Shown here one piece after another: positions 1 to 7,733 of a stretch of DNA of 64,000 nucleotides; positions within the stretch are counted from its first letter, which is position 1; every line of letters starts with the position of its first letter. The DNA is from Atopobium massiliense (lineage in GTDB: Bacteria > Actinomycetota > Coriobacteriia > Coriobacteriales > Atopobiaceae). The stretch spans positions 1-64,000 of the forward strand of contig OPYK01000006.1 of the NCBI GenBank assembly GCA_900343135.1. Reading direction: 5' to 3'. Under the pieces are notes generated by a model. The model was not told the DNA's origin. It saw nothing but the letters and a program-made list of their open reading frames with translations, and did not search any database. Both the position numbers and the translations under genes were made by a program.

Positions 1-34
1 ACGCCGCTCCTAAGAAATAGGTTTATGTATTCAA

Positions 35-110
35 AGCAGGCGCACGCAGTTTTGATTTTGGAGTGCGCTAAAGCGAAACTCCAAATCAAAACAGCTCTTT
101 AGCGCCTGCT
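35..110 (+). repeat. Palindromic unit A1, intact, un-nested copy
   Basis: This is a two-tier palindrome. The outer arms are AGCAGGCGC (35-43) and GCGCCTGCT (102-110). The inner arms are 49-64 and 78-92, which pair along about 15 bp with one bulged T. The apex is GCGCTAAAGCG. The same unit, in reverse orientation and split open by other units, forms the outer shell of the nest at 50296-50647. The core has the asymmetric form AGTGCGC..GCGAAACT, shared with the units at 18533 and 49766, which allows the copies to be oriented. No protein is encoded here. Confidence 0.8.
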
Positions 111-149
111 TTCGTGCATCTAGCTTGATTTTCTTGCCACAACAAAAGC

Positions 150-205
150 AGACTGAAGAGCAATGAGTGCACTGCCTTGCAAAACCCGCAAGGCAGTGCG
201 TTTTT
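150..205 (+). terminator. Terminator-like hairpin with GACTGAAGAGC head, half of a repeat module
   Basis: The head GACTGAAGAGCAATGAGTGC (151-170) leads into a perfect 12-bp stem (169-180 with 188-199, 7-nt loop), followed by TTTTT at 201-205. This has the form of a rho-independent terminator on the plus strand. The same head plus hairpin plus T-run occurs at 18650-18705 and 49882-49938 as the left end of the central modules there. Here the rest of the module (the 34-bp arms and the right-hand hairpin) is absent. Confidence 0.7.
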
Positions 206-582
206 ATGGGTTGCGTTCAGCCGTGTCGTTGGTGCGCTGCGAGTACAAAGTCAATATTTTTACCGAAAAAATTACTCGCACCGCTTAAGCATAAAACTGG
301 TTAACAAAGGGAACATGCGCGGAGCACTGGTTTTAATAAAACACAACGTAAAGGTATGTATTCGCACATACCTCTTTCTTTGCAATGTTGCGCTTACCGT
401 CGTTTTACTACCGCTCGCGGGTTCGTAATAATCCTTAACGAAAAATGCTCCTCGTCGTACTAAACTATACATGTGGTTACAACCACTTGCGGATTTGAGC
501 CGCGTTTGAGACGAGTTTGACCCGCATTACAGGTGCACGCGCAGCTGCATGCGCGCACACGTAAAGCTAGTTGGAGGACACT
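206..582. other. Non-coding leader of the amino-sugar PTS operon with three small palindromes
   Basis: No convincing gene is present. Visible structures are an 8-bp inverted repeat TGCGAGTA (238-245) / TACTCGCA (273-280), an 8-bp hairpin AGGTATGT (352-359) / ACATACCT (366-373) with flanking AAA/TTT, and GTGGTT-AC-AACCAC (473-486). The last lies about 100 bases upstream of the EIIA gene and is a candidate operator for a GntR-type regulator. I could not place a good -35/-10 pair. Confidence 0.4.
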
Positions 583-1035
583 ATGGTTGGTTGCGTTATT
601 ACAGGTCACGGCGATTTTGCTACGGGTATGCTTTCCGCGCTTACGATGATTGCGGGCGATCAGCCATGCATTCAGGCCGTTCCGTTTCACGAGAACGCTG
701 CCGCCGAGTTTCCCAGCACGCTGCAATCCGCTATTCACGCAGCCATCAACCAGTACGGATCGGTGATTGTATGCTGCGATCTTGTTGGCGGTTCGCCGTT
801 TAATCAAACTGTTCTCGCTGTACAAAATTTGCCCGCCGAAGTTGTTGCCGGCGCCAATTTGCCCATGTTGCTTGAGCTTACATCTATGCTCGACACAGCC
901 CAGCTAAACGACCTTGCAGAAACGGCTCAGGAGGCAGGTGCAGCGGGCGTGTATCGCGTGGGAGCCGAAATGCTCAAATCGTCCAATGACAGCGCATCTT
1001 CCCAGGATACCGATAGCGAAGAGGACGGCATTTAA
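583..1035 (+). CDS. PTS EIIA component, mannose/sorbose family (amino-sugar type)
   Basis: This 150-residue cytoplasmic protein is a phosphocarrier that would take phosphate from HPr and pass it to EIIB of the same permease. The N-terminus GCVITGHGDFATGM carries the conserved active-site His of EIIA-Man-type domains (His9), and CDLVGGSPFNQT is a second family motif. Family domains are about 130-140 residues, so this is a single-domain EIIA with a short acidic tail. I chose the ATG at 583 rather than the upstream TTG at 571 because GGAGG lies 5 nt before it. The stop overlaps the next start (TAATG). It heads a cluster with EIIB, EIIC, EIID, AgaS and NagA, so N-acetylgalactosamine/glucosamine or a derived disaccharide is the likely substrate. 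The exact sugar is not resolved. Confidence 0.9.
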   Translation: MVGCVITGHGDFATGMLSALTMIAGDQPCIQAVPFHENAAAEFPSTLQSAIHAAINQYGSVIVCCDLVGGSPFNQTVLAVQNLPAEVVAGANLPMLLELTSMLDTAQLNDLAETAQEAGAAGVYRVGAEMLKSSNDSASSQDTDSEEDGI

Positions 1036-1343
1036 TGAGCGACGTGTTTCCTACAGCGTTTTTAGCGTCGTGCCTTGCGCTTGCCATCTTGCTTACCATT
1101 TGCTGCGCTGTTGTGTTTTTTGTTATGAGCAGAACAAACAAGAAGCAGCAAAAAAAGTTTGTTGCTGTTCAGCAAACGCTCCAAGTTGGCCAAAAGGTAA
1201 CTATTATTGGCGGCATTTATGGTGAGATTGCAGCTATCAGAAAAGATACCTGCGATATTAAAGTTAAGTCGGGAGCGGTGCTTGAGGTTGATAGAAGTAT
1301 GGTGCAAGCACAGCGTACAGATGCGCACGTCAAGCACGCGTAG
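1035..1343 (+). CDS. YajC-like small membrane protein inside PTS operon
   Basis: The 102-residue protein has one N-terminal membrane segment (about residues 8-32), a basic stretch NKKQQKK, and a small soluble domain with LQVGQKVTIIGGIYGEIAAI, which matches the YajC pattern (vGd.VvTigGiyG.V). YajC is an accessory subunit of the SecDF-YajC translocase. YajC-like genes are, however, also known next to mannose-family PTS genes in streptococcal glycosaminoglycan/hexosamine operons, as here. The start overlaps the EIIA stop by one base, so the two are co-translated. The role in a PTS operon is not established; membrane assembly or stabilisation of EIIC/EIID is a guess. secD/secF are not in the window. 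Confidence 0.75.
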   Translation: MSDVFPTAFLASCLALAILLTICCAVVFFVMSRTNKKQQKKFVAVQQTLQVGQKVTIIGGIYGEIAAIRKDTCDIKVKSGAVLEVDRSMVQAQRTDAHVKHA

Positions 1344-1452
1344 CACGTGTAGCAAGCACGCGTAGCACCTGGCACAAAAAGACAGCACGTAGCGCCTAAC
1401 CCGCCGTATCTACATTTCATTTGGTTACAAACGTCACGAAAGGGTGATTGCA

Positions 1453-1935
1453 ATGGCAGAACCAAACATTGTTTTAGCACGTATTGATAATCGTTTAATA
1501 CATGGACAAGTTGCCACGCAATGGAACTCATATGTTGGAGGCAACCTTATCCTCGTTGCTAACGACGAAGTTGCTTCAAACAAAATGCGTCAAAACCTTA
1601 TGGATATGGCAGCTCCTGCGGGCGTTGCAACGCGTTATTTTACGCTCCAAAAAACGATTGACGTTATTCACAAGGCAGCAGCTCGCCAGCACATTTTCCT
1701 CGTTATTGAAACGCCGGAAGACGCACTTGCGCTGGTAGAGGGTGGCGTGCCTATTAAATCGCTTAACATTGGTAACATGCACATGTCGGAAGGCAAACGT
1801 CAGGTTGCAACCAGCGTTGCTGTAGACGATAAGGATGTTGCCGCGTTCAAAAAGCTCCAGGAGCTTGGCGTTGAGCTTGTTATTCAGCGTGTACCAACCA
1901 CCGCTGTAGAAGATTCAGACAAGCTCTTTAGTTAA
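1453..1935 (+). CDS. PTS EIIB component, mannose/sorbose family
   Basis: The 160-residue protein begins MAEPNIVLARIDNRLIHGQV; the His in RLIHGQV is the residue phosphorylated by EIIA in this family (His17 here). It would hand the phosphate to the sugar bound in EIIC/EIID on the inner face of the membrane. Length matches stand-alone EIIB domains (about 155-165). The ATG at 1453 is preferred over the GTG at 1444 because GAAAGGG ends 9 nt upstream. It is separated from the YajC-like gene by 109 bases and from EIIC by 156 bases, in which I see no clear terminator. Confidence 0.92.
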   Translation: MAEPNIVLARIDNRLIHGQVATQWNSYVGGNLILVANDEVASNKMRQNLMDMAAPAGVATRYFTLQKTIDVIHKAAARQHIFLVIETPEDALALVEGGVPIKSLNIGNMHMSEGKRQVATSVAVDDKDVAAFKKLQELGVELVIQRVPTTAVEDSDKLFS

Positions 1936-2091
1936 TTTTGGCCTTAATGCATATGTCTGCCGTGGGGAGCAGCGTATGTTGGCATAACAAAACCCTGTGC
2001 GCACGTTTTGCGCACGTCGTGCAACACGTATGCACATGCATATGGGGCATCATGCCTCGGTACATAGGATAAGTTGAAAGGAGGAGCACAG

Positions 2092-2895
2092 ATGGAATAC
2101 TCATTTATTCAGGTAGCGTTGGTATTTATAGTTACGTTTATTGCAGCTATCGACCAATTTAGTTTTCTGGAGTCGCTGTATCAGCCACTGGTAACAGGTT
2201 TGGTAATTGGCCTTATTTTGGGCGATGTAAACACCGGTCTTATCGTTGGTGGTACGTATCAGCTGATGACCATCGGAAATATGCCCATTGGAGGTGCACA
2301 ACCACCTAACGCTGTTGTAGGTGGCATTATGGCAGCAGTGTTGGCTATTTCACTACATTTGGATCCGAACATTGCCGTTGCTACCGCAATTCCATTCTCA
2401 CTGCTTGGCCAGTATGGCGTAACTCTTATCTTTACTCTTATGTCCCCACTTATGAGTAAAGCGGATCAATATGCTCATGACGCAAATCCACGCGGCATCG
2501 AGCAGATCAACTACCTTTCAATGGGTTTGCTTGGCCTTGTCTTTGGCCTGGTTGTAACCTTGTTCTTCGTAGGTGGTGCAGCAGTTGGACAATCGGTTGT
2601 AGACTCCATTCCAAAATGGCTCTCCAACGGTCTTTCCGCAGCAGGTGGCATGATGCGTTTTGTTGGTTTTGCTATCTTGCTCAAGTTCATGATGAACAAA
2701 GACATGTGGGCATTCTACTTCCTTGGCTTTGGTGTAGCGCTTATCGTAACCAACATCCCTGCGCTCAGCACACCAGCATTGCTTATCTTGGCAATGATTG
2801 GTTTCGGTATTGCATACTGGGACTACCAGCAAAATACCGAGCTTAAGGGAACCATGGTAGCGGCTGCTGATGGAGGTGAAGAAGATGGCATCTAA
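2092..2895 (+). CDS. PTS EIIC component, mannose/sorbose family
   Basis: The 267-residue polytopic membrane protein carries the family features GLVIGLILGDVNTGLIVGGTYQL and MPIGGAQPPNAVVGG near the N-terminus, followed by several hydrophobic segments. With EIID it forms the translocation channel and sugar-binding site. Start: AAAGGAGG lies just upstream of the ATG at 2092, which makes the TTG at 2074 unlikely. The C-terminal end overlaps the EIID start by 11 bases, typical of coupled translation of the two membrane subunits. Sequence type is closest to N-acetylgalactosamine (AgaW-like) permeases, but this is judged by eye. Confidence 0.9.
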   Translation: MEYSFIQVALVFIVTFIAAIDQFSFLESLYQPLVTGLVIGLILGDVNTGLIVGGTYQLMTIGNMPIGGAQPPNAVVGGIMAAVLAISLHLDPNIAVATAIPFSLLGQYGVTLIFTLMSPLMSKADQYAHDANPRGIEQINYLSMGLLGLVFGLVVTLFFVGGAAVGQSVVDSIPKWLSNGLSAAGGMMRFVGFAILLKFMMNKDMWAFYFLGFGVALIVTNIPALSTPALLILAMIGFGIAYWDYQQNTELKGTMVAAADGGEEDGI

Positions 2896-3952
2896 TGAGC
2901 AAACTACATACAAAAATTTGAATGAGGGACCAACTCTTGATCAGCGTACCCTCAACAAAATGGCGTGGCGTTCATGCTTCTTACAAGCCTCTTTTAACTA
3001 TGAGCGTATGCAGGCAGCTGGCTGGCTGTACTCAATCTTGCCTGGTTTGGAACAAATCCACACCGACAAAGAAGACCTTGCAACGTCCATGGGTCACAAC
3101 ATGGAATTCTTTAACATCCACCCGTTCTTGGTAACGTTTGCTATGGGTGTTATCCTCTCCATGGAGCAAAAGAAAATCGACATTCCTACCATCCGTGCAG
3201 TCCGCGTTTCTCTTATGGGCCCGCTTGGTGGTATTGGTGACGCACTCTTTTGGATGACATTGGTACCTATCACCGCAGGTATTGCTTCTAACATGGCTAT
3301 CTCCGGCAGCATTTTCGGACCTATTTTGTTCCTGCTCATCTTTAACATCGTTCAATTTGCACTCCGTTTTGGTTTGATGAATTGGTCGTACAAGATGGGT
3401 ACACAGGCCATCGACTCCTTGATGGCTCACATGAAGGCGTTTACCCGCGCAGCTTCAATCCTTGGTGTATTTATTGTTGGTTGCCTTACTGTATGCATGG
3501 GCGGCACCCAGCTTAAGCTTGCATTGCCTAACGGTACTACCGAAAGCTATGTTGCACACAAGGCTGTTGTAGCCAACAAAGACGTTGCCTCCTTTGATGT
3601 TATTAAGAAGGCCGACGACGGTATTACGCTTATTGGTACCAAAGATGCCCAAGGTAAGGCATTGAAGGGCCAGGACGAGAAGGGCGCACCTGCTCAGGCT
3701 GGTGCTAAGGATCTCGGTAATGGTATGAGCGAAGTTACCTACATGGAAAAGGTTTCCAAGCCTGTTACCGTAGACTTTGCAAAGATTCTCGACAGCATTT
3801 GTCCTAAGCTTGTTCCACTCGCAATTGTTATGCTGTTGTACTATCTGTTTGCCTACAAGCGCTTTACGCCAATGAAGGGTATTATTTTGGTACTCATTAT
3901 TGGTATTTTGGGCGCAGGTCCATTCGGCCTTTGGCCAAACATTTGGGGCTAA
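2885..3952 (+). CDS. PTS EIID component, mannose/sorbose family, with an enlarged loop
   Basis: The 355-residue membrane protein has the family start TLNKMAWRSCFLQASFNYERMQ, the motif FNIHPFLVTFAMGVI and SLMGPLGGIGDALFW, and ends with LDSICPKLVPLAIVMLLYYL plus two hydrophobic segments. EIID proteins are normally about 260-300 residues. The extra length sits between the segment ending near residue 207 and the LDSI.P.LVPL motif near 302: about 90 polar, Lys/Asp/Gly-rich residues where ManZ-type proteins have about 25. By topology of the family this loop should face outward. The ATG at 2885 has GGAGG 8 nt upstream. A hairpin follows at 3986-4034. Confidence 0.9.
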   Translation: MASNEQTTYKNLNEGPTLDQRTLNKMAWRSCFLQASFNYERMQAAGWLYSILPGLEQIHTDKEDLATSMGHNMEFFNIHPFLVTFAMGVILSMEQKKIDIPTIRAVRVSLMGPLGGIGDALFWMTLVPITAGIASNMAISGSIFGPILFLLIFNIVQFALRFGLMNWSYKMGTQAIDSLMAHMKAFTRAASILGVFIVGCLTVCMGGTQLKLALPNGTTESYVAHKAVVANKDVASFDVIKKADDGITLIGTKDAQGKALKGQDEKGAPAQAGAKDLGNGMSEVTYMEKVSKPVTVDFAKILDSICPKLVPLAIVMLLYYLFAYKRFTPMKGIILVLIIGILGAGPFGLWPNIWG

Positions 3953-3985
3953 CGCTCCGTCCGTATTCTTAACGCGGATACATCT

Positions 3986-4034
3986 AAAGGAGCGTGCAGT
4001 GTATGAGAATATCTCGTAGCTGTGCGCTCCTTTT
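3986..4034 (+). terminator. Stem-loop terminator candidate after EIID
   Basis: AAAGGAGCG (3986-3994) pairs with CGCTCCTTT (4025-4033), with further pairing CAG/CTG inside and an inner GAGA-ATA-TCTC palindrome in the loop. The 3' arm runs into TTTTG. It separates the PTS genes from the regulator gene and may terminate part of the transcripts. Confidence 0.5.
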
Positions 4035-4119
4035 GTCCATGTATACAGCTAAGTCGTGCGTAGCGTGTGCGTTTTCATGTGTGTGATTAGGTTTTTTGTT
4101 GTTATGAGGGGTATTGAGT

Positions 4120-4848
4120 ATGAGTATAACTTCACGTCAGCAACCGCTATACAGCCAGCTCGTTGATACTATTCGCGAAAAAATTGATAACGATATGAAA
4201 CCCGGGGATTTGCTGCCATCTGAGCGTGACCTTTCGGTGAAGTATAACCTCTCACGTACAACGGTGCGCCTTGCTTTGGCTGAGCTTGAAGCTTTGGGCG
4301 TGGTTGTGCGCAAGCACGGTAAAGGTACGTTTGTATCCGACATGACCAACGAGGCAGCAAACCTTATTTCGGCATATAGTTTTACCGAAAAAATGAAAGA
4401 GATGGGGCGCGTACCGGCAACGCGTATTCTCGACTTTAAAATTATGCCCGCCAAGCGCAATATTGCCGAAAGTTTGCACATATCCACCGGGGCAAATGTG
4501 TACATGGTAAAGCGCCTGCGTCTTGCTGACAAAGTGCCCATGATGATTGGCGTGAGCTATTTGCCGTTAGAGCTGTTCCCCAACCTTAATTTGGATAAAT
4601 TGGTTGAGCAACCACTCTACGACTTGCTTGAAAAGCAATACAACCAGGTAATCCATATTGCTAATGAAGAATGCTCGGCAAGCATAAGTCGCCCCGATGA
4701 AGCGCGGCTGCTGTGCATTGAAGAGGAAGTGCCCGTGCTGCGTATTCTGCGCACCACGTTGAATAACCGCGGGCAAATTATTGAGTACACGCGCGCTGTT
4801 GCACGTGGCGATAGGTTTAAGTATTCGATTTCGCACGTACGCGCGTAG
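4120..4848 (+). CDS. GntR-family transcriptional regulator with UTRA domain (amino-sugar locus)
   Basis: The 242-residue protein has a GntR winged helix-turn-helix (about residues 5-75, with PSERDLSVKYNLSRTTVR and HGKGTFV) and a UTRA ligand-binding domain (about 95-240, ending RGDRFKYSISH). HutC/NagR-subfamily members of this architecture sense sugar phosphates such as glucosamine-6-P or GlcNAc-6-P. The position between the PTS genes and agaS makes it the probable local regulator. The palindrome TGGTAT-G-ATACCA at 4922-4934 just downstream is a likely binding site. GAGGGG 8 nt upstream supports the ATG at 4120 over the TTG at 4114. Confidence 0.9.
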   Translation: MSITSRQQPLYSQLVDTIREKIDNDMKPGDLLPSERDLSVKYNLSRTTVRLALAELEALGVVVRKHGKGTFVSDMTNEAANLISAYSFTEKMKEMGRVPATRILDFKIMPAKRNIAESLHISTGANVYMVKRLRLADKVPMMIGVSYLPLELFPNLNLDKLVEQPLYDLLEKQYNQVIHIANEECSASISRPDEARLLCIEEEVPVLRILRTTLNNRGQIIEYTRAVARGDRFKYSISHVRA

Positions 4849-4921
4849 GCTGTAGCGCTGTCGTGTTGGTTGTGTGAGATTGGCGCGTAATGCCAATTTA
4901 GGGTTCTGGCGGGCTCGATAG

Positions 4922-4934
4922 TGGTATGATACCA
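4922..4934. promoter_or_regulatory. Candidate GntR-type operator over a -10 box, upstream of agaS
   Basis: A perfect palindrome, TGGTAT-G-ATACCA, lies between the regulator gene and agaS. It includes TATGAT (4925-4930), which could act as a -10 box, so a bound repressor would block the promoter. The half site TGGTAT resembles the TGGT..ACCA operators of NagR/DasR-like proteins. No good -35 is visible. Confidence 0.55.
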
Positions 4935-4998
4935 GTAGTGGTTTTCGCAGGTAGTGCGGGTAGCACAGGTTGGAACATCAAACGAAAGAGGGTTAGGT

Positions 4999-6168
4999 AT
5001 GTTCGAAAAACAAGAGGACGAACTTGTTCGTCTTGGCGCACAGATTACAACAAAAGAAATTTATCAGCAGCCCGAGTCGTGGCAAAAAACGTATGACATT
5101 TATCGTGAGCAAAAAGATGCCATTTGCGCGCATCTTGCCAAGGCTGTTAAAGAAGCTGCAGGTAAACAGGTTCAAATTATCTTTACTGGTGCAGGCACCT
5201 CAGCGTATGTAGGCGACACGCTTGTTCCATATCTGCGTGCCATGGGCGATAGCAGCTTGTACGAATTTTCTGCGCGTGCTACCACCGATATTGTGTCGGC
5301 ACCATATGATTTTCTTCGCCCCGATGATCCGTGCGTGCTTGTTTCGTTTGCACGCAGCGGCAACAGCCCCGAGAGCTTGGCTGCTTATGAGCGCGTAGGC
5401 CAGGTGTGCAAGCAGGTACACTACCTCAACATTACCTGTGCTCCCGAAGGCAAGCTTGCCGTACAATCCAAAAACGACCCGCGCGCCTTCACCGTGCTGT
5501 TGCCTTTTGCAAACGACCAAGGTTTTGCCATGACGGGTAGTTTTACCTGCATGGAGCTTCTTGCATGCCTGGTGTTTGACACCACGCCCGAAGATAAAAA
5601 AGCTCAGTTTGTAAAAACAACAATTGCCATGGGCGAGAATACCCGCAACCGCGAAGATGAACTTGCGTCATATTTGAACTGCGACTTTAACCGTATTACC
5701 TATCTTGGAAGCGGATCTTTGGGTGCACTTACGCGCGAAGCTCAGCTTAAGATTTTGGAGCTTACAGCAGGTAAAATTGCCACATCGTTTGATACATCGA
5801 TGGGTTATCGTCACGGACCTAAATCATTTGTTGATGCGCACACGCTGGTGTTCGACTTTGTAAGCAACAACGCCTACACACGCCAGTACGACCTGGACAT
5901 TCTTCACGAAATTGATGGTGATAGCATTGCGGCACACACCGTTGCTATTCAGCAGCATGCATCCACTATGTTTGAGCACGAATCGTTTAGCTACGACGTA
6001 TCGTTTGAGGCGCTGCCCGAGGCCTACCTTGCACTGCCTTACATTTTAGCTGCTCAGATTATTGCGCTTAACACATCAATTAAGGTTGGTAATACACCCG
6101 ACACGCCGTCGCCAACAGGTACTGTAAACCGCGTGGTAAAAGGCGTAACAATTCATCCTCTGGTGTAA
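4999..6168 (+). CDS. agaS: AgaS-family SIS sugar-phosphate isomerase/deaminase
   Basis: The 389-residue protein contains two SIS domains: FTGAGTSAYVGDTLVPYL with FARSGNSPES in the first (about residues 55-200), and LGSGSLGALTREAQLKILEL with MGYRHGPKSFVD in the second (about 230-370). AgaS proteins convert galactosamine-6-phosphate to tagatose-6-phosphate with release of ammonia; close relatives act on glucosamine-6-phosphate. Length fits the family (about 385-390). AAAGAGGG upstream supports the ATG at 4999. Together with the downstream deacetylase it would complete conversion of an imported N-acetylhexosamine-6-phosphate. No tagatose-6-phosphate kinase or aldolase gene is present in this window. 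Confidence 0.9.
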   Translation: MFEKQEDELVRLGAQITTKEIYQQPESWQKTYDIYREQKDAICAHLAKAVKEAAGKQVQIIFTGAGTSAYVGDTLVPYLRAMGDSSLYEFSARATTDIVSAPYDFLRPDDPCVLVSFARSGNSPESLAAYERVGQVCKQVHYLNITCAPEGKLAVQSKNDPRAFTVLLPFANDQGFAMTGSFTCMELLACLVFDTTPEDKKAQFVKTTIAMGENTRNREDELASYLNCDFNRITYLGSGSLGALTREAQLKILELTAGKIATSFDTSMGYRHGPKSFVDAHTLVFDFVSNNAYTRQYDLDILHEIDGDSIAAHTVAIQQHASTMFEHESFSYDVSFEALPEAYLALPYILAAQIIALNTSIKVGNTPDTPSPTGTVNRVVKGVTIHPLV

Positions 6169-6277
6169 CAGACAACAAGCAATTGCACGCTAAACGCATA
6201 GTATGTGCACGGTATGTGCACGCTGAATGCATGCTACATGCAAGTTAAACGCAAAGAAAACGCAAAGTGAGGACGCA

Positions 6278-7450
6278 ATGTATGCAATAAAAGCAGGTCA
6301 CACCGTACTATCCACGCATGTTGCGCGCGATGGCTACGTGCTTATCGACAACGGCACATTTGCAGGCTTTACCCACGATAAGCCGCTCGATATGCAAATT
6401 GTTGACTATAGCACCAAATGGGTAGCTCCCGGCTATGTTGATGTGCACATTCACGGCTTTATTGGCTTTGATGTCATGGACGCCAACCCCTCTGAGCTGG
6501 CGGATGTTTCGTGTGCGTTAGCTCAACAGGGCACCACGTCGTGGGTGCCAACAACGCTCACACAAACGGTGCCGCAAATTCGCACCGCATGTGCCGCGGT
6601 GGCAGAAGCCGAGGAAAACCAGCGCAACGCAGATGCTGACGCGCGCAATCAAGCTCATATCGAGGGCATTTTTCTTGAAGGTCCTTTCTTTACCGAAAAA
6701 CACAAAGGTGCTCAAAATCCAGCGCACATGATAAATCCCTCAATTGACGTGCTCGAAGACTGGCAAAAAGCAGCTCATGGTCTTATTTGCCGCTCGGGTT
6801 TAGCGCCCGAACGTGAAGGTTCGGTGCAGTATTGCCGCGATGCAACAAGCATTGGCGTTTTGTGTGCGCTTGGTCACTCCGACGCTACGTATGAGCAGGG
6901 CATGGCGTGTTTGGATGCCGGTGCCAACAGCTTTATCCACGTGTATAACGGTATGAGCGGTCTGCACCATCGCAACCCTGGTCTTGTTGGCTGCGCGATG
7001 TCTACCTGCAATACCTTTGGCGAGCTTATTTGTGATGGCATGCACGTTAATCCTGCTGCTATTGCGGCTGTTGTGCGTGCGAAGGGCTATGAGCACGTGC
7101 CACTGGTAACCGATTGTTTACGCTGCGGCGGTATGCCTGAGGGCGATTACATGCTGGGCGATTTCCCTATTCGCATGCAAGACAACCTGGCTCACCTCAT
7201 CTTGGAGGATGGGTCGATGGGCAGCATTGCGGGTTCGGTTCTTACGCTTCAACAGGCGGTAAAAAACCTCGTTACCTGGAACATTGTTTCGGCTGAGCAA
7301 GCAATTCGTATGGCGAGTGAAGTAAGCGCAAAGTCGTCGGGCATAGACGATGTGTGCGGTAGCATTTTGCCTGGCAGACGTGCCGATTTTAATATTCTCG
7401 ACGATGATATGACCGTGTGCGCTACCTATATTGAAGGAAAACGCATCTAG
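6278..7450 (+). CDS. nagA: N-acetylglucosamine/galactosamine-6-phosphate deacetylase
   Basis: This 390-residue amidohydrolase-superfamily enzyme would remove acetate from GlcNAc-6-P or GalNAc-6-P in the cytoplasm. Visible motifs are VDVHIHG (metal-binding HxH), GIFLEGPFF (metal-ligand Glu), LGHSDATYEQ, HVYNGMSGLHHRNPG, LVTDCLRCGG (catalytic Asp in VTD) and GSIAGSVLTL, all in NagA order. Length is normal (380-395). GTGAGGA 5 nt before the ATG at 6278 sets the start. It lies 109 bases after agaS, with no clear terminator between, so the pair is probably co-transcribed. Whether GlcNAc or GalNAc is the natural substrate cannot be decided from sequence; pairing with AgaS leans to GalNAc. Confidence 0.9.
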   Translation: MYAIKAGHTVLSTHVARDGYVLIDNGTFAGFTHDKPLDMQIVDYSTKWVAPGYVDVHIHGFIGFDVMDANPSELADVSCALAQQGTTSWVPTTLTQTVPQIRTACAAVAEAEENQRNADADARNQAHIEGIFLEGPFFTEKHKGAQNPAHMINPSIDVLEDWQKAAHGLICRSGLAPEREGSVQYCRDATSIGVLCALGHSDATYEQGMACLDAGANSFIHVYNGMSGLHHRNPGLVGCAMSTCNTFGELICDGMHVNPAAIAAVVRAKGYEHVPLVTDCLRCGGMPEGDYMLGDFPIRMQDNLAHLILEDGSMGSIAGSVLTLQQAVKNLVTWNIVSAEQAIRMASEVSAKSSGIDDVCGSILPGRRADFNILDDDMTVCATYIEGKRI

Positions 7451-7565
7451 GCTTCTGGTGTACATACGCCTATGTGCTTGTAGGAGCATGGATGTATAGG
7501 TGCTTTTACTGCTGCAACCGTTGCGACATGTGTAACCTCTGCAGCCCCGCGGCGCAAAAAACGGT

Positions 7566-7640
7566 TATAATAGCGCTAGCGCATGAGATTTGCGCAGGTG
7601 TAAGGTGGGGCAGTGCGCCCTTGCCTTGCACCTGCGTTTT
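7566..7640 (+). promoter_or_regulatory. -10 box followed by a strong terminator-like hairpin
   Basis: TATAAT at 7566-7571 is followed 21 nt later by a long stem: CGCAGGTGTAAGG (7593-7605) pairs with CCTTGCACCTGCG (7624-7636), then TTTT. It may simply end the nagA transcript, or form an attenuator or small RNA ahead of the HAD gene. No -35 box is convincing. Confidence 0.45.
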
Positions 7641-7666
7641 GTTATAACGCACAGCATTTGCCTTTG

Positions 7667-7718
7667 CAAATAACGAGTACAAATAACGAGTGCAATTAAA
7701 GAATGTAAATAACGAATA
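7667..7718 (+). repeat. Four tandem 13-bp repeats before the HAD gene
   Basis: The units are CAAATAACGAGTA, CAAATAACGAGTG, CAATTAAAGAATG and TAAATAACGAATA, directly abutting, and ending a few bases before the ribosome-binding site GAGAAGGA of the gene at 7734. The first two differ at one position; the others are diverged. They could be iterated regulator sites or a small slippage-prone tract. Confidence 0.7.
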
Positions 7719-7733
7719 GCGAGAAGGACATGT

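Noticed and set aside
177-428. Short open frame starting within the terminator-like hairpin
   Set aside because: It has no ribosome-binding site, begins inside a perfect stem and has no recognisable features.
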